A stretch of 11,270 bases of DNA from an uncultured Collinsella sp. (GTDB taxonomy: Bacteria > Actinomycetota > Coriobacteriia > Coriobacteriales > Coriobacteriaceae): contig CALKBB010000379.1 in the NCBI GenBank assembly GCA_937989795.1, positions 1 to 11,270 on the forward strand, in the 5' to 3' direction. The notes beneath the pieces are model-generated. The model was given only the letters and a program-made list of their open reading frames with translations. It was not told the DNA's origin and searched no databases. Each line of letters starts with the position of its first letter. Positions within the stretch are counted from its first letter, which is position 1. Shown here piece after piece: positions 1 through 6,913 of this stretch. Made by a program: the position numbers and the translations under genes.

Positions 1-78
1 GAAACCCGCTAAAACTCAACTTCTCCCCCGAGAAGCATTCCCGCTCAAAAGCCGAAAAACCCTTGTAAATCAACGAAA

Positions 79-98
79 AAACCGCCTTTCGGCGGTTT
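79..98 (-). terminator. Rho-independent terminator-like hairpin
   Basis: An 8-bp perfect stem (AAACCGCC with GGCGGTTT) closes a 4-base loop. On the minus strand it runs into six consecutive T residues (complement of 76-81), the form of an intrinsic terminator for leftward transcription. No convincing gene lies directly upstream of it in this window, so its client is unknown; the nearest supported gene is the Abi_2 gene ending at 597. Confidence 0.7.
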
Positions 99-317
99 CC
101 ACGGACCAAGCCGGACGTACCGTCGCAAGGCCTCATCACAGTTGGCACTTTAAGGAAAAGTGCGATCCCGGTCAATCCTTAACCGAGAAAACCGCAGCGA
201 ATTAAGGTCGAGCAACAACGCGTCGGTAAAGTTACATGCGAGCAGAAAAACACCCGCATTTTCGCCTTTTCTCAATTGAGATATAAGTTTTGACAGGCTA
301 AATCTTACATCAAAACA

Positions 318-345
318 AAAAGAGGGCCGACGCATCAACCCTCTT
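318..345 (-). terminator. Terminator-like hairpin
   Basis: A 7-bp stem (AAGAGGG at 320-326 with CCCTCTT at 339-345) encloses a 12-base loop. On the minus strand it is followed by a T-rich run, TTTTTGTTTT. It sits about 250 bases downstream of the Abi_2 stop. The long loop makes it weaker than the hairpin at 79-98. Confidence 0.5.
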
Positions 346-451
346 CAGGTGTCACCCGAAGGTTTCCACCGCAATTGACTTTATTCTAGTCGATCTCCTT
401 AGCTTGTCGCGGTCACGTCTTTCAGCGAAGACCTCCAAGCCGAGACGCCAT

Positions 452-490
452 AAAAATAGGGGATGCCCTCACTTGGGAAGGAACCCCCTT
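452..490 (-). terminator. Terminator-like compound hairpin after the Abi_2 gene
   Basis: An outer stem pairs AGGGG (458-462) with CCCCT (485-489), and a short inner stem pairs CCC (466-468) with GGG (475-477). On the minus strand the outer stem is followed by a run of T residues (complement of the AAAAA at 453-457). It lies about 107 bases past the Abi_2 stop and is the nearest plausible terminator for that gene. Confidence 0.45.
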
Positions 491-596
491 ACAAAACTTT
501 AGCCTAAACAAGCAGGCTTCTGTTTTTCATTGTGCGACTATGATAGCTCAAGCATCACTCTCGAACCGCCACAAATTCGTCGTCACAAATTCGCCG

Positions 597-1568
597 TTAA
601 TCAATGACTGCAGGAAACCACGCATTGATTACCTTTGCCAGAAATTCAAATCCCGTTGACACTTGAAGATTGCCGCAATAGTAATCTACATGCTTGTTCA
701 TTCTCCCAACAAAAAGCGCCAAGCTATCTGCCCGATGTTCGGAAACGCCCCTTGAAGCCAACTTCTTGTGCGCATACAGTGTCGTAACGATTTGCTGCAT
801 ACGATCATTGGACATCTTTGCCCTGCGTTGGCCGGGACCAATGCTCGAAATAGTTGAAAGCTCTTGCATTACATCGTGCCTTGGCTCATAAATGGGCTTT
901 CCGGCACTCAGATTATTTAAAATACAGTTGTTGTGCGCACATGCATTTCTTAACGACTTGACCGCCTGAAAAATATAAAACTCGTTAAGCATCTCGCGGT
1001 CATTGAACCTTTTGGCACAGAACTTATAAAAATAGAGAAAAGAGCCAAAGGAGACGACTTCGATAAATGCCCACGCAGGGAAGCCGAGATCAGCATACCT
1101 GGCAATCAACCCACCAGTGTAGGGGCTGTTCTTGCATCTGAGAATCTCATCCCTGAGCGAATTGCACGGCGTTCCATCTGACTTCGTGCCATCGTAGGAG
1201 GAAATGAAATCCGAGACGACCGCATAGCCGTCCTCCCCCTCTGTCTCGATACGCTTCAAGAGTTTGACCTTTGCAAAATGCTCTACGTCGAGCGTAAGCG
1301 GCAGCATTTCATAACGAAGGAGCAAGTCGACAATCGACAAATCGACCAGCATCTTGAAATCTAGATTTGCATACTCTCCCTTGCGGGTTCCTTCTTCGAC
1401 TTTAGGAAACCCAAGTCGATAAGCGCGCAGACGAAAATAGTTGCTGTTCTCCTCCAAATAAGCTCTGGCATCGTCCTCACACATCAACGAGAAGTGGACA
1501 CCTCTCGATTTGAGATGGTCAATCTGCTCAGACGCCGTAAGCCACGGCTTTCTATTAGCGACGGTCAT
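597..1568 (-). CDS. Abi family protein (Abi_2, AbiD/AbiF type) with HEPN RNase motif
   Basis: Predicted abortive-infection protein of 323 residues. What is seen: an N-terminal signature KPWLTASEQIDHL (residues 7-19) followed by RGV and an NYFRLRAYR block near residues 43-51, both typical of the Abi_2 family (PF07751). A FPAWAFIEVVSFGSF block lies near 163-177, and R-N-A-C-A-H (R207 to H212) matches the RX4H catalytic motif of HEPN ribonucleases. Family knowledge: AbiD/AbiF-type proteins abort phage infection, and HEPN domains usually cleave RNA in the cytoplasm. Start choice: ATG at 1568 has GGAG five bases upstream, whereas the in-frame TTG at 1604 has no ribosome site. The gene is AT-richer than the rhamnose genes and looks acquired. 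The target and trigger are not visible from sequence. Confidence 0.85.
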   Translation of the reverse strand: MTVANRKPWLTASEQIDHLKSRGVHFSLMCEDDARAYLEENSNYFRLRAYRLGFPKVEEGTRKGEYANLDFKMLVDLSIVDLLLRYEMLPLTLDVEHFAKVKLLKRIETEGEDGYAVVSDFISSYDGTKSDGTPCNSLRDEILRCKNSPYTGGLIARYADLGFPAWAFIEVVSFGSFLYFYKFCAKRFNDREMLNEFYIFQAVKSLRNACAHNNCILNNLSAGKPIYEPRHDVMQELSTISSIGPGQRRAKMSNDRMQQIVTTLYAHKKLASRGVSEHRADSLALFVGRMNKHVDYYCGNLQVSTGFEFLAKVINAWFPAVID

Positions 1569-1650
1569 CAGGTCTCCGTTCGCGATGATTGGCTCGAGAT
1601 TCAATGTTAGCGCGTTTAGCTGGGAAAATCACCTCGAGTTCACTGGCCAC

Positions 1651-1777
1651 CAATCGCGCCTGCGGAAGCGCTCGATGGCGGCAGCCTGAAAGTCGCGCCG
1701 CGTAGTTTCGGCACGCTGAGCTCGGCCTCGCGGGACCCGATGACGAACCTTCTCGTATAGTCGCTGCTGCGGTACTT
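1651..1777 (-). pseudogene. IS256/Mutator-family transposase remnant
   Basis: A short GC-rich scrap inside AT-rich DNA. On the minus strand one frame reads YTRRFVIGSREAELSVPKLR; the register then slips by one base near 1688-1695 and continues as FQAAAIERFRRR. This order (an acidic/beta strand, VPKLR, a spacer, then AAIIERYRRR-like) matches the segment ahead of the catalytic domain in IS256-family (Mutator) transposases. Only about 40 codons survive, without a start, without DDE residues and with no recognisable terminal inverted repeats, so it is a dead fragment. It lies directly upstream of the Abi_2 gene and marks past transposition in the island. Confidence 0.6.
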
Positions 1778-1791
1778 AAGGCAACAAATTA

Positions 1792-1842
1792 AGGGTTTTA
1801 TGCAAAATATCAAGTCGTATACCCGCGCAACGCATAACCCCT
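1792..1842 (-). terminator. Possible terminator after the membrane-anchored protein gene
   Basis: An inverted repeat pairs AGGGGTTATGC (minus strand, 1842-1832) with GCATAAAACCCT (1803-1792), with a two-base irregularity, around a 28-base loop. A T-rich stretch follows on the minus strand. It begins inside the stop codon of the gene at 1841-2404. The long loop keeps confidence low. Confidence 0.35.
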
Positions 1843-2404
1843 ATTCGTGGTCGCGCAAGATCTCTGTGATGCTCCGAAGCGATTTATCCATCTGAGAAAT
1901 TGACCGGAAAGCTCGCTTCGCATCTCTATCTATCTGCCTCTCTTGTGAGATTGTAATTTGGCTTTTATAGGACCCTATTTCCACGGGACAAACCACGGTT
2001 TCGGAACGGCCACCCCACTTAACCGAATAGGTCACAGTTACTTCATAGACCTTATCACCCCATAGCGGAATAATATCTCGCATGTTACCCAAGAGAATAT
2101 CGCGCTCCCGATGAGGCGGCAGGATTGCATAGCCCTGCGAAAAGACATGATCAGCAGCCTCAAAAATATACGACTCATCACTTGGAAACAAGGTTTTATT
2201 CAAGCGAAAGCTCACGTTATACGCCGCAGCTTCCCCGTTATTTCTCATTACGAGCCTAAGGGCCGAAGACGAATTTTGATCAGGCTCAACGAACAGCATT
2301 AAATCTGGACTGGTTTGGATACTAAGCGTCCGTACCGCAGCCCATGCCGCGGTAACAGTTGCAATCGTCGCCATCACATTAATCCAAGTCGAAATATCAT
2401 CCAT
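1841..2404 (-). CDS. Hypothetical membrane-anchored protein
   Basis: Protein of 187 residues that I cannot assign to a named family. An N-terminal hydrophobic segment at about residues 8-24 (INVMATIATVTAAWAAV) is a plausible single membrane anchor with no signal-peptidase site. The middle, about 32-140, alternates hydrophobic residues in a beta-rich pattern (DLMLFVEP, LRLVMRNNGEAAAYNVSFRL, YEVTVTYSVKW) like a small beta-sandwich domain. The tail, about 150-187, is charged and helical (ERQIDRDAKRAFRSISQMDK) and could form a coiled coil. ATG at 2404 is preceded by only a weak GAGC-type ribosome site. It sits between an AbiH-family and an Abi_2 gene but is 366 bases from AbiH, so co-transcription is uncertain. 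A role in defence is guilt by association only. Confidence 0.7.
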   Translation of the reverse strand: MDDISTWINVMATIATVTAAWAAVRTLSIQTSPDLMLFVEPDQNSSSALRLVMRNNGEAAAYNVSFRLNKTLFPSDESYIFEAADHVFSQGYAILPPHRERDILLGNMRDIIPLWGDKVYEVTVTYSVKWGGRSETVVCPVEIGSYKSQITISQERQIDRDAKRAFRSISQMDKSLRSITEILRDHE

Positions 2405-2770
2405 GTGGACACGCTCATTCCCAAAAGAAAAATCGAAGTGTTTGTCGCAGCTTCAAAAGCATAAGAAGTACGTTTCCCTCTCAAACGCTCTAATCTCGCC
2501 ATTTTCCTTACCAAGATAGCCAAACATAACTTCAAATGCCGAATCGCTCCCCGCCAAAACAAGGCGAACGCCAAAGACGCAAGAAGGCACGTTCTTGATG
2601 CCCAGCTTAAATTCGGCAAACCAATTAAAAGATTAATCTATCGCGCGGACAGAGCTGCTCGAGTCGAGGTCAGTGAATGGTCGCGTTAAATTATGGTTGC
2701 AGGGGCACTGACAATTGACTTTAAACGGAAGGCAATGCCTTAGCTGAAGACAGCCACAAGCGTCCGAACG
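2405..2770. other. Intergenic region with a relic open frame
   Basis: This 366-base gap separates the AbiH-family gene from the membrane-anchored protein gene. A minus-strand frame is open from 2632 to a stop at 2453 (59 codons), with protein-like composition (FNWFAEFKLGIKNVPSCVFG near its start, GKENGEIRAFERETYF near its end) but no usable start codon, so it may be the tail of a lost gene. A short stem, AAGGC (2729-2733) with GCCTT (2737-2741), lies 30-42 bases past the AbiH stop and could be a weak terminator. I recognise nothing else. Confidence 0.35.
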
Positions 2771-4144
2771 TCATGGAAGTTCAACGACAGACAGCCGCCC
2801 CTCCAAAATCAGCCGGTGCATCAAATTCTTCCCGTGATCCCGGTTGTCCATTGATGCACCGTACGAGTCGAGCAACCTTGATATATTAAGGAGCAGCTCC
2901 TCACGAGCAGTTTCGCAATAGGATATGTAGAAAAACACCAGTTCAACCGGACCTGTATATAAATCAACAATGTCAAATATTGCTTGAAAATAAGCGTAAT
3001 CAGCCTTCGCAAGAGAATGCCCGAATACTTTGATAACAAGTGTTTCTCGAGGTTCTTCTTTTGATGACGCGCCAAATGCAATTGGCTCTCCCCCGCCGGG
3101 CCTCCCAGAACGAATAATTCTAAATGTCTTAGAAAATCTTGCCGCCCCAGGATCATCCATGCAGTTTGTGCCATCGGCACCAAAGATAATATCTCCGTTA
3201 AGCTTGCCGTGGATATTAATGAATTTAAACGTCGACTCGCTCCGCCAAACTGATGAAATCGACGGGCTCGTATAGTTAAAACTGAGCACGGTGGCCGCTG
3301 CAACGTGACCGTCATTCCAACTCACTTTGCCTGACAACAACTGTTCCATTAGCCGTACCGAAGCCTGGCCATAATCGTTGTTGAGCTCCACTTCATGACC
3401 AAGGTATCGACTGAACTCAGCTTCCAGCTTATGCAGCTCTTGTTCGAGTGCCGAACGAAGAGAGTTTTGTGTCCAATTTTCAACATCCGTATATAAGCCG
3501 CAAAGAAAGCTAGCGACAACTTCGGTAGCAAGGCCTGGTGTTTGTTCTTTCAACGCATCTCGGTAGTCTTCAATATCCGTATACGTAAAGGGAAAGATAT
3601 CGGAGAAAGTGAAGGGATACTCGGAATCATCGTCATCTTCAAAACTTCCCGCTTTACGAATTTCTCGGGAAACGTCTTCTTGCAGTTTGGCCCAATCGTG
3701 CCCAGTCGATTTTTCGATCTTCTCATTCAATTGCGTTAAATAGTGATTTGGCCATTTAATCCAGGGATGAGACTGCAGAAACTCGAAATGATCGAGGAGA
3801 GTTCGAATAGTAACAAAATGTTGTCTGTCCATAGATGGGGAGTACGGAAGCGTACTAGAACCGTGCTCCATTTCGATAGCATCGGAGATAACCAACTCAA
3901 TGTCGCTCCAATTAACGTCATAGCCTTTATCAGCTAGTTCTTTACGGTAATAGAGAATTAAGTCCCAGGCGGTAATGCCCGAGGCAGAGAGAACTTGTGC
4001 CCAACCCTTTTTACGGATATTTTTGTTTTTGGCGATAACAACCATCCTCGGTCTAAAGAACTGAACAAACCGGGAATTTAAACCGCATATAATATCAAAA
4101 CCGTTACCGAGAATAAGAAGCTGATGAGAGATGCGCAAGTTCAT
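2771..4144 (-). CDS. AbiH-family abortive infection protein
   Basis: Intact AbiH-family protein (PF14253-like) of 457 residues. Visible signatures in order: an N-terminal nucleotide-binding-like loop LLILGNGFD (residues 9-17) followed by GL and an aromatic-rich FVQFF; NWSDIELVI (79-87), matching the family W-x-D-x-E block; SFNYT (288-292); NIHG (310-313); IIFG (319-322); and GHSLAKADYAYF near 375-386, the family GHSL-x3-D motif. Family knowledge: AbiH was described as a phage abortive-infection protein in lactococci, and its biochemical activity is poorly defined. ATG at 4144 follows an AAGG about a dozen bases upstream, a loose ribosome site, but the GNGFD motif at residue 13 leaves little room for another start. 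A second, decayed AbiH gene lies just upstream. Codon use is AT-rich compared with the rhamnose genes, suggesting horizontal acquisition. Confidence 0.88.
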   Translation of the reverse strand: MNLRISHQLLILGNGFDIICGLNSRFVQFFRPRMVVIAKNKNIRKKGWAQVLSASGITAWDLILYYRKELADKGYDVNWSDIELVISDAIEMEHGSSTLPYSPSMDRQHFVTIRTLLDHFEFLQSHPWIKWPNHYLTQLNEKIEKSTGHDWAKLQEDVSREIRKAGSFEDDDDSEYPFTFSDIFPFTYTDIEDYRDALKEQTPGLATEVVASFLCGLYTDVENWTQNSLRSALEQELHKLEAEFSRYLGHEVELNNDYGQASVRLMEQLLSGKVSWNDGHVAAATVLSFNYTSPSISSVWRSESTFKFINIHGKLNGDIIFGADGTNCMDDPGAARFSKTFRIIRSGRPGGGEPIAFGASSKEEPRETLVIKVFGHSLAKADYAYFQAIFDIVDLYTGPVELVFFYISYCETAREELLLNISRLLDSYGASMDNRDHGKNLMHRLILEGRLSVVELP

Positions 4145-4313
4145 TGGATAGACAGCCTTTCAAAGCAGATAGTTTTTTTGAACGCGCCAACGAATGCACC
4201 ATTACAATTTGGTACGCCCGAACAGTCCTATGCTTAGAATCACCAAAGTGCGAACACTAGAGCTTTAACTAACATCCACCCGAAATCGTCGATACGAGAC
4301 ACAGGCGGTTCAA

Positions 4314-5312
4314 TCAATTAACAAGTGGATTGAAATTAAAGACTTTAGTTGACTCAACCGGGAAAAAACGATCTGATATCGATTTCTCGTCTTCTGCAGC
4401 CACATTAGCAACCTCATAGAAACGTCGAACCAAATCACGACGTCGCTTCTGATAAGCCCTGGCAGCCACCATAGAACGATCGGGTAAATCATAGTCGAAA
4501 ATATAAAGCCTGCATGTCGAATCTGACAACCTGTCAGCCACTTGTCGCCAAATGTAACCATCGCTTTCTCCCAAGCTGCAGCCATATATACAAATGCTAT
4601 CGGCTTTAGCCATCAGTTCACTCATCTCAGCGGTTTTCGTATTGCCATAAATTCCGTAGTTCTTTTTTTCTTTAACCCAAAGCTCTTGAAAATCCACCTT
4701 AGAGGAATAAACGGGAGATGTAATCTGATCAGAATCTGAAACGTCAAATATAATGCGTGCCTTGATAAAAGAACTTAGGCGAAGTACCGACAATCAACTT
4801 ACCAAAGGGCTGGTCTTTCCCAATCTCATCCCAAAAACGATTGACGGTATTCGTATAGTTTAAAACCAGAACGTGCACAGTCACGTCTTCAGAAGTCGAC
4901 ATCAAAGCGGGGAGCCCTTTTAATGCGTCAACAGTAGTGAGTCTCGTATAGAAGCTGCTAATTGATGCTCGAAATTCCTGAACTGCCTCCTGAGGAAGCT
5001 CGACAGGTATACGGCTGGACTCTCTAAATACGTAATCTAAAAACTCATCTTGAATATTCTCAAATGTCCGATGAAATAATTCTCGTCGTCTTCATAAAAC
5101 GCCGATGCTCTACCTAGAAGATTTTCCAAATCACACCAAAGTTCAGACGCTCGTTCTGGGCTGAATCCCTCAACTCTATTTACAAGCTCATCCCTATATT
5201 TGTTCTGAACGCCATCTTTAAAATAGCGATTCTTCAAAAAAGAGCGGTAATCAGTTGCGAGACCAAGGTTCCGATCAAATCCATTCCCAATGATCCAAAG
5301 AAGATTCAGCAT
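4314..5312 (-). pseudogene. AbiH-family gene broken by two frameshifts
   Basis: Three overlapping pieces reconstruct one AbiH-like protein of about 330 residues. Piece one starts at ATG 5312 and reads LLWIIGNGFDRNLGL, later LWCDLENLLG, then loses frame near 5073-5077, a short T run on the minus strand consistent with loss of one base. Piece two continues in another frame (FLDYVFRESSRIPVELPQ, then LVLNYTNTVNRFWDEIGKD) to a TGA at 4746-4744. Piece three resumes in the original frame with IIFDVSDSDQITSP and carries CIYGCSLGESDGYIW, the family GHSL-x3-D motif, to the stop at 4314. The N-I-H-G motif expected between pieces two and three is missing. The pieces keep family order, so this was a real gene, now probably non-functional unless the indels are assembly errors. 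Confidence 0.8.
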
Positions 5313-5375
5313 TCCATACCGTCCAATTTAATAACAGAGATTTGTTTTACTGCGCAGTACACCATGCAATATAAC

Positions 5376-5411
5376 GCATGAAGGGCTCTGCCATCAGCGA
5401 GCCCTTCATGC
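5376..5411 (-). terminator. Perfect 13-bp hairpin after the rmlCD gene
   Basis: GCATGAAGGGCTC (5376-5388) pairs perfectly with GAGCCCTTCATGC (5399-5411) around a 10-base loop. It lies 33 bases past the stop of the rmlC-rmlD fusion and upstream of the decayed AbiH gene, as expected for an operon terminator. On the minus strand only GTTATATT follows, not a clean T run, so it may act as a transcript-stabilising 3' hairpin or mark a boundary instead. Confidence 0.6.
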
Positions 5412-5444
5412 ACCATCGGTTCATTCTGATAGTATAACTGGATG

Positions 5445-6899
5445 TTAAAGCATGGACATGTACCCCTTGAGCTCCTCCTCCCAGTCGGGCATGTGGAAGC
5501 CCGCGGCCTCGAGCCTGGAAAGGTCGAGCGCGGAGTGGACCGGGCGCGGGGCTACGGGCCCCTCGGCGCCGGCGTAGTAGTCGGCGGTGCTGACCGGCAC
5601 GACCCTGTCGCCGTTGCCGTTGGCGGCATCGAAGACGGCGCGGGCGATATCGGCCCAGGACTTGACGGCGCCGGAGCCGGTGCAGCCGTAGGTTCCGTAG
5701 GGGGCGTGCGTCCCAAGCACGTGGAAGATGGCCTCCGCCATGTCGCGCGTGAAGGTCAGGCGGCCCAGCTGGTCGTCCACGACGGTGACCTTGTCCAGCT
5801 TGTCGTCCGGGTCGGCGACGCGGTCGGAGAATCCCTTCATCGTCTTGACGAAGTTGTGCCCCTCGCCGATGACCCAGGAGCTGCGCATGATGTAGTGGCG
5901 CGGGCAGCCGGCCACGGCGATGTCGCCGGCGGCCTTGGTCTGGCCGTAGACGGACAGCGGGCTGAGGGGCTCGTCCTCGGTATGGACCTCGGCCGTGCCG
6001 TCGAAGACGTAGTCGGAGGACACGTGGACCAGGGTGATCCCGTGCTCGGAGCAGGTGCGGGCGAGAAGCGCCGGGCCGGTGGCGTTGGCCTTCCATGCGG
6101 TCACGCGGCCCTCGGGGGTCTCCGCCCTGTCGACCGCCGTGTAGGCGCCGCAGTTGATCACGGTGCCGTAGAGCGACCAGTCGTACTGTGCGTAGGCGTC
6201 CGGGTCGGACATATCGAAGGTGTCGATGTCGCAGAAGTCGAAGTCCTTCGCGACGCCGCGCTCCTCGGCCAGCGCGCGGACCGCACGGCCCAGCTGGCCG
6301 TTGCAGCCGGTGACGAGGGTGCGCTTCGGCGCCATCGGGACGACGTCCTTCAGCATCGGGTGGTTTTTGTCCGCCTCGGAGACGGTGGCCTGCTCGAGCG
6401 GGATGGGCCACTCGATGGCGAGCTCGGGGTCGGCGAGGTTCACGAACGTGTAGGTCCTCTTCAGCTCCAGCGACCAGTGGGCGTCCACCAGGTAGGTGTA
6501 GGCGGTGCCGTCCTCGAGCGCCTGGAAGGAGTTGCCCACGCCGCGCGGGACGTAGATGGCCCTGGAGGGGTCCAGCACGGTCGTGTAGACCTTGCCGAAG
6601 GTGGCGCTGCCCTCGCGCAGGTCCACCCAGGCGCCGAAGACCGAGCCGCGGGCGACGGAGATGAACTTGTCCCAGGGCTCCGCGTGGATGCCGCGGGTGA
6701 CGCCGCGGCTGTCGTTGTAGGAGATGTTGTTCTGGACGACCCTGAGGTCCGGGATGCCCAGGGCGGTCATCTTGGCGCGCTGCCAGTTCTCCTTGAACCA
6801 GCCGCGCGAGTCGCCGTGGACGGCGAGGTCGACGACCTTCAGGCCCCCGATGCCGGTCTCGGCGACGGCGAGGTCCTTCTCGAATGCGATGTCTGCCAT
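5445..6899 (-). CDS. rfbC-rfbD: Bifunctional dTDP-4-dehydrorhamnose 3,5-epimerase / reductase (RmlC-RmlD fusion)
   Basis: A 484-residue cytoplasmic enzyme for the last two steps to dTDP-L-rhamnose: epimerisation of dTDP-4-keto-6-deoxyglucose, then NAD(P)H-dependent reduction. Residues 1 to about 185 form an RmlC cupin: GDSRGWFKENW (29-39), QNNISYNDSRG (56-66), RGIH with catalytic His72, VDLREGSATFG (92-102). The usual GxxHGF site is RGVGNSF (119-125), with Asn replacing His, as I recall for actinobacterial fusions. From about 192 an RmlD short-chain dehydrogenase domain follows: TGCNGQLG (197-204), NCGAYTAVDRAE (249-260), SSDYVFDG (294-301) and catalytic YGQTK (Y318, K322). ATG at 6899 has a strong GGAGGGGAG site at 6906-6914 overlapping the rfbB stop; the upstream in-frame extension has no comparable support. 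It is 14 bases after rfbB, so translation is probably coupled. Confidence 0.95.
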   Translation of the reverse strand: MADIAFEKDLAVAETGIGGLKVVDLAVHGDSRGWFKENWQRAKMTALGIPDLRVVQNNISYNDSRGVTRGIHAEPWDKFISVARGSVFGAWVDLREGSATFGKVYTTVLDPSRAIYVPRGVGNSFQALEDGTAYTYLVDAHWSLELKRTYTFVNLADPELAIEWPIPLEQATVSEADKNHPMLKDVVPMAPKRTLVTGCNGQLGRAVRALAEERGVAKDFDFCDIDTFDMSDPDAYAQYDWSLYGTVINCGAYTAVDRAETPEGRVTAWKANATGPALLARTCSEHGITLVHVSSDYVFDGTAEVHTEDEPLSPLSVYGQTKAAGDIAVAGCPRHYIMRSSWVIGEGHNFVKTMKGFSDRVADPDDKLDKVTVVDDQLGRLTFTRDMAEAIFHVLGTHAPYGTYGCTGSGAVKSWADIARAVFDAANGNGDRVVPVSTADYYAGAEGPVAPRPVHSALDLSRLEAAGFHMPDWEEELKGYMSML

Positions 6900-6913
6900 C
6901 TGTCTCTCCCCTC

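Larger units (their letters stand above)
1..596. other. Gene-free stretch of about 600 bases
   Basis: I see no supported gene here. The stretch holds three minus-strand hairpins with T-rich 3' sides (listed separately), a weaker plus-strand-oriented hairpin (AGCCT 501-505 with AGGCT 514-518, then a T-rich run), and a two-copy direct repeat of CACAAATTCG at 570-579 and 584-593 just past the Abi_2 stop. A 62-codon minus-strand frame at 150-338 starts on TTG inside one of the hairpins and was not accepted. Confidence 0.5.

Noticed and set aside
150..338. Minus-strand 62-codon frame
   Set aside because: It starts on TTG inside a terminator-like hairpin, has no ribosome site and matches nothing I recognise.
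501..527. Plus-strand terminator-like hairpin AGCCT/AGGCT followed by a T-rich run
   Set aside because: Only a 5-bp stem and no plus-strand gene upstream of it in the window.
570..593. Two-copy direct repeat CACAAATTCG with 14-base period, considered as a CRISPR or iteron start
   Set aside because: Only two short copies; no array or further units nearby.
2374..2619. Minus-strand 81-codon hydrophobic frame
   Set aside because: TTG start, no ribosome site, overlaps the start of the better-supported gene at 2404 and lies out of frame with a more protein-like open stretch in the same DNA.
5347..6411. Minus-strand 354-codon frame
   Set aside because: Out-of-frame shadow of the rmlC-rmlD gene, rich in Arg, Pro and Gly.
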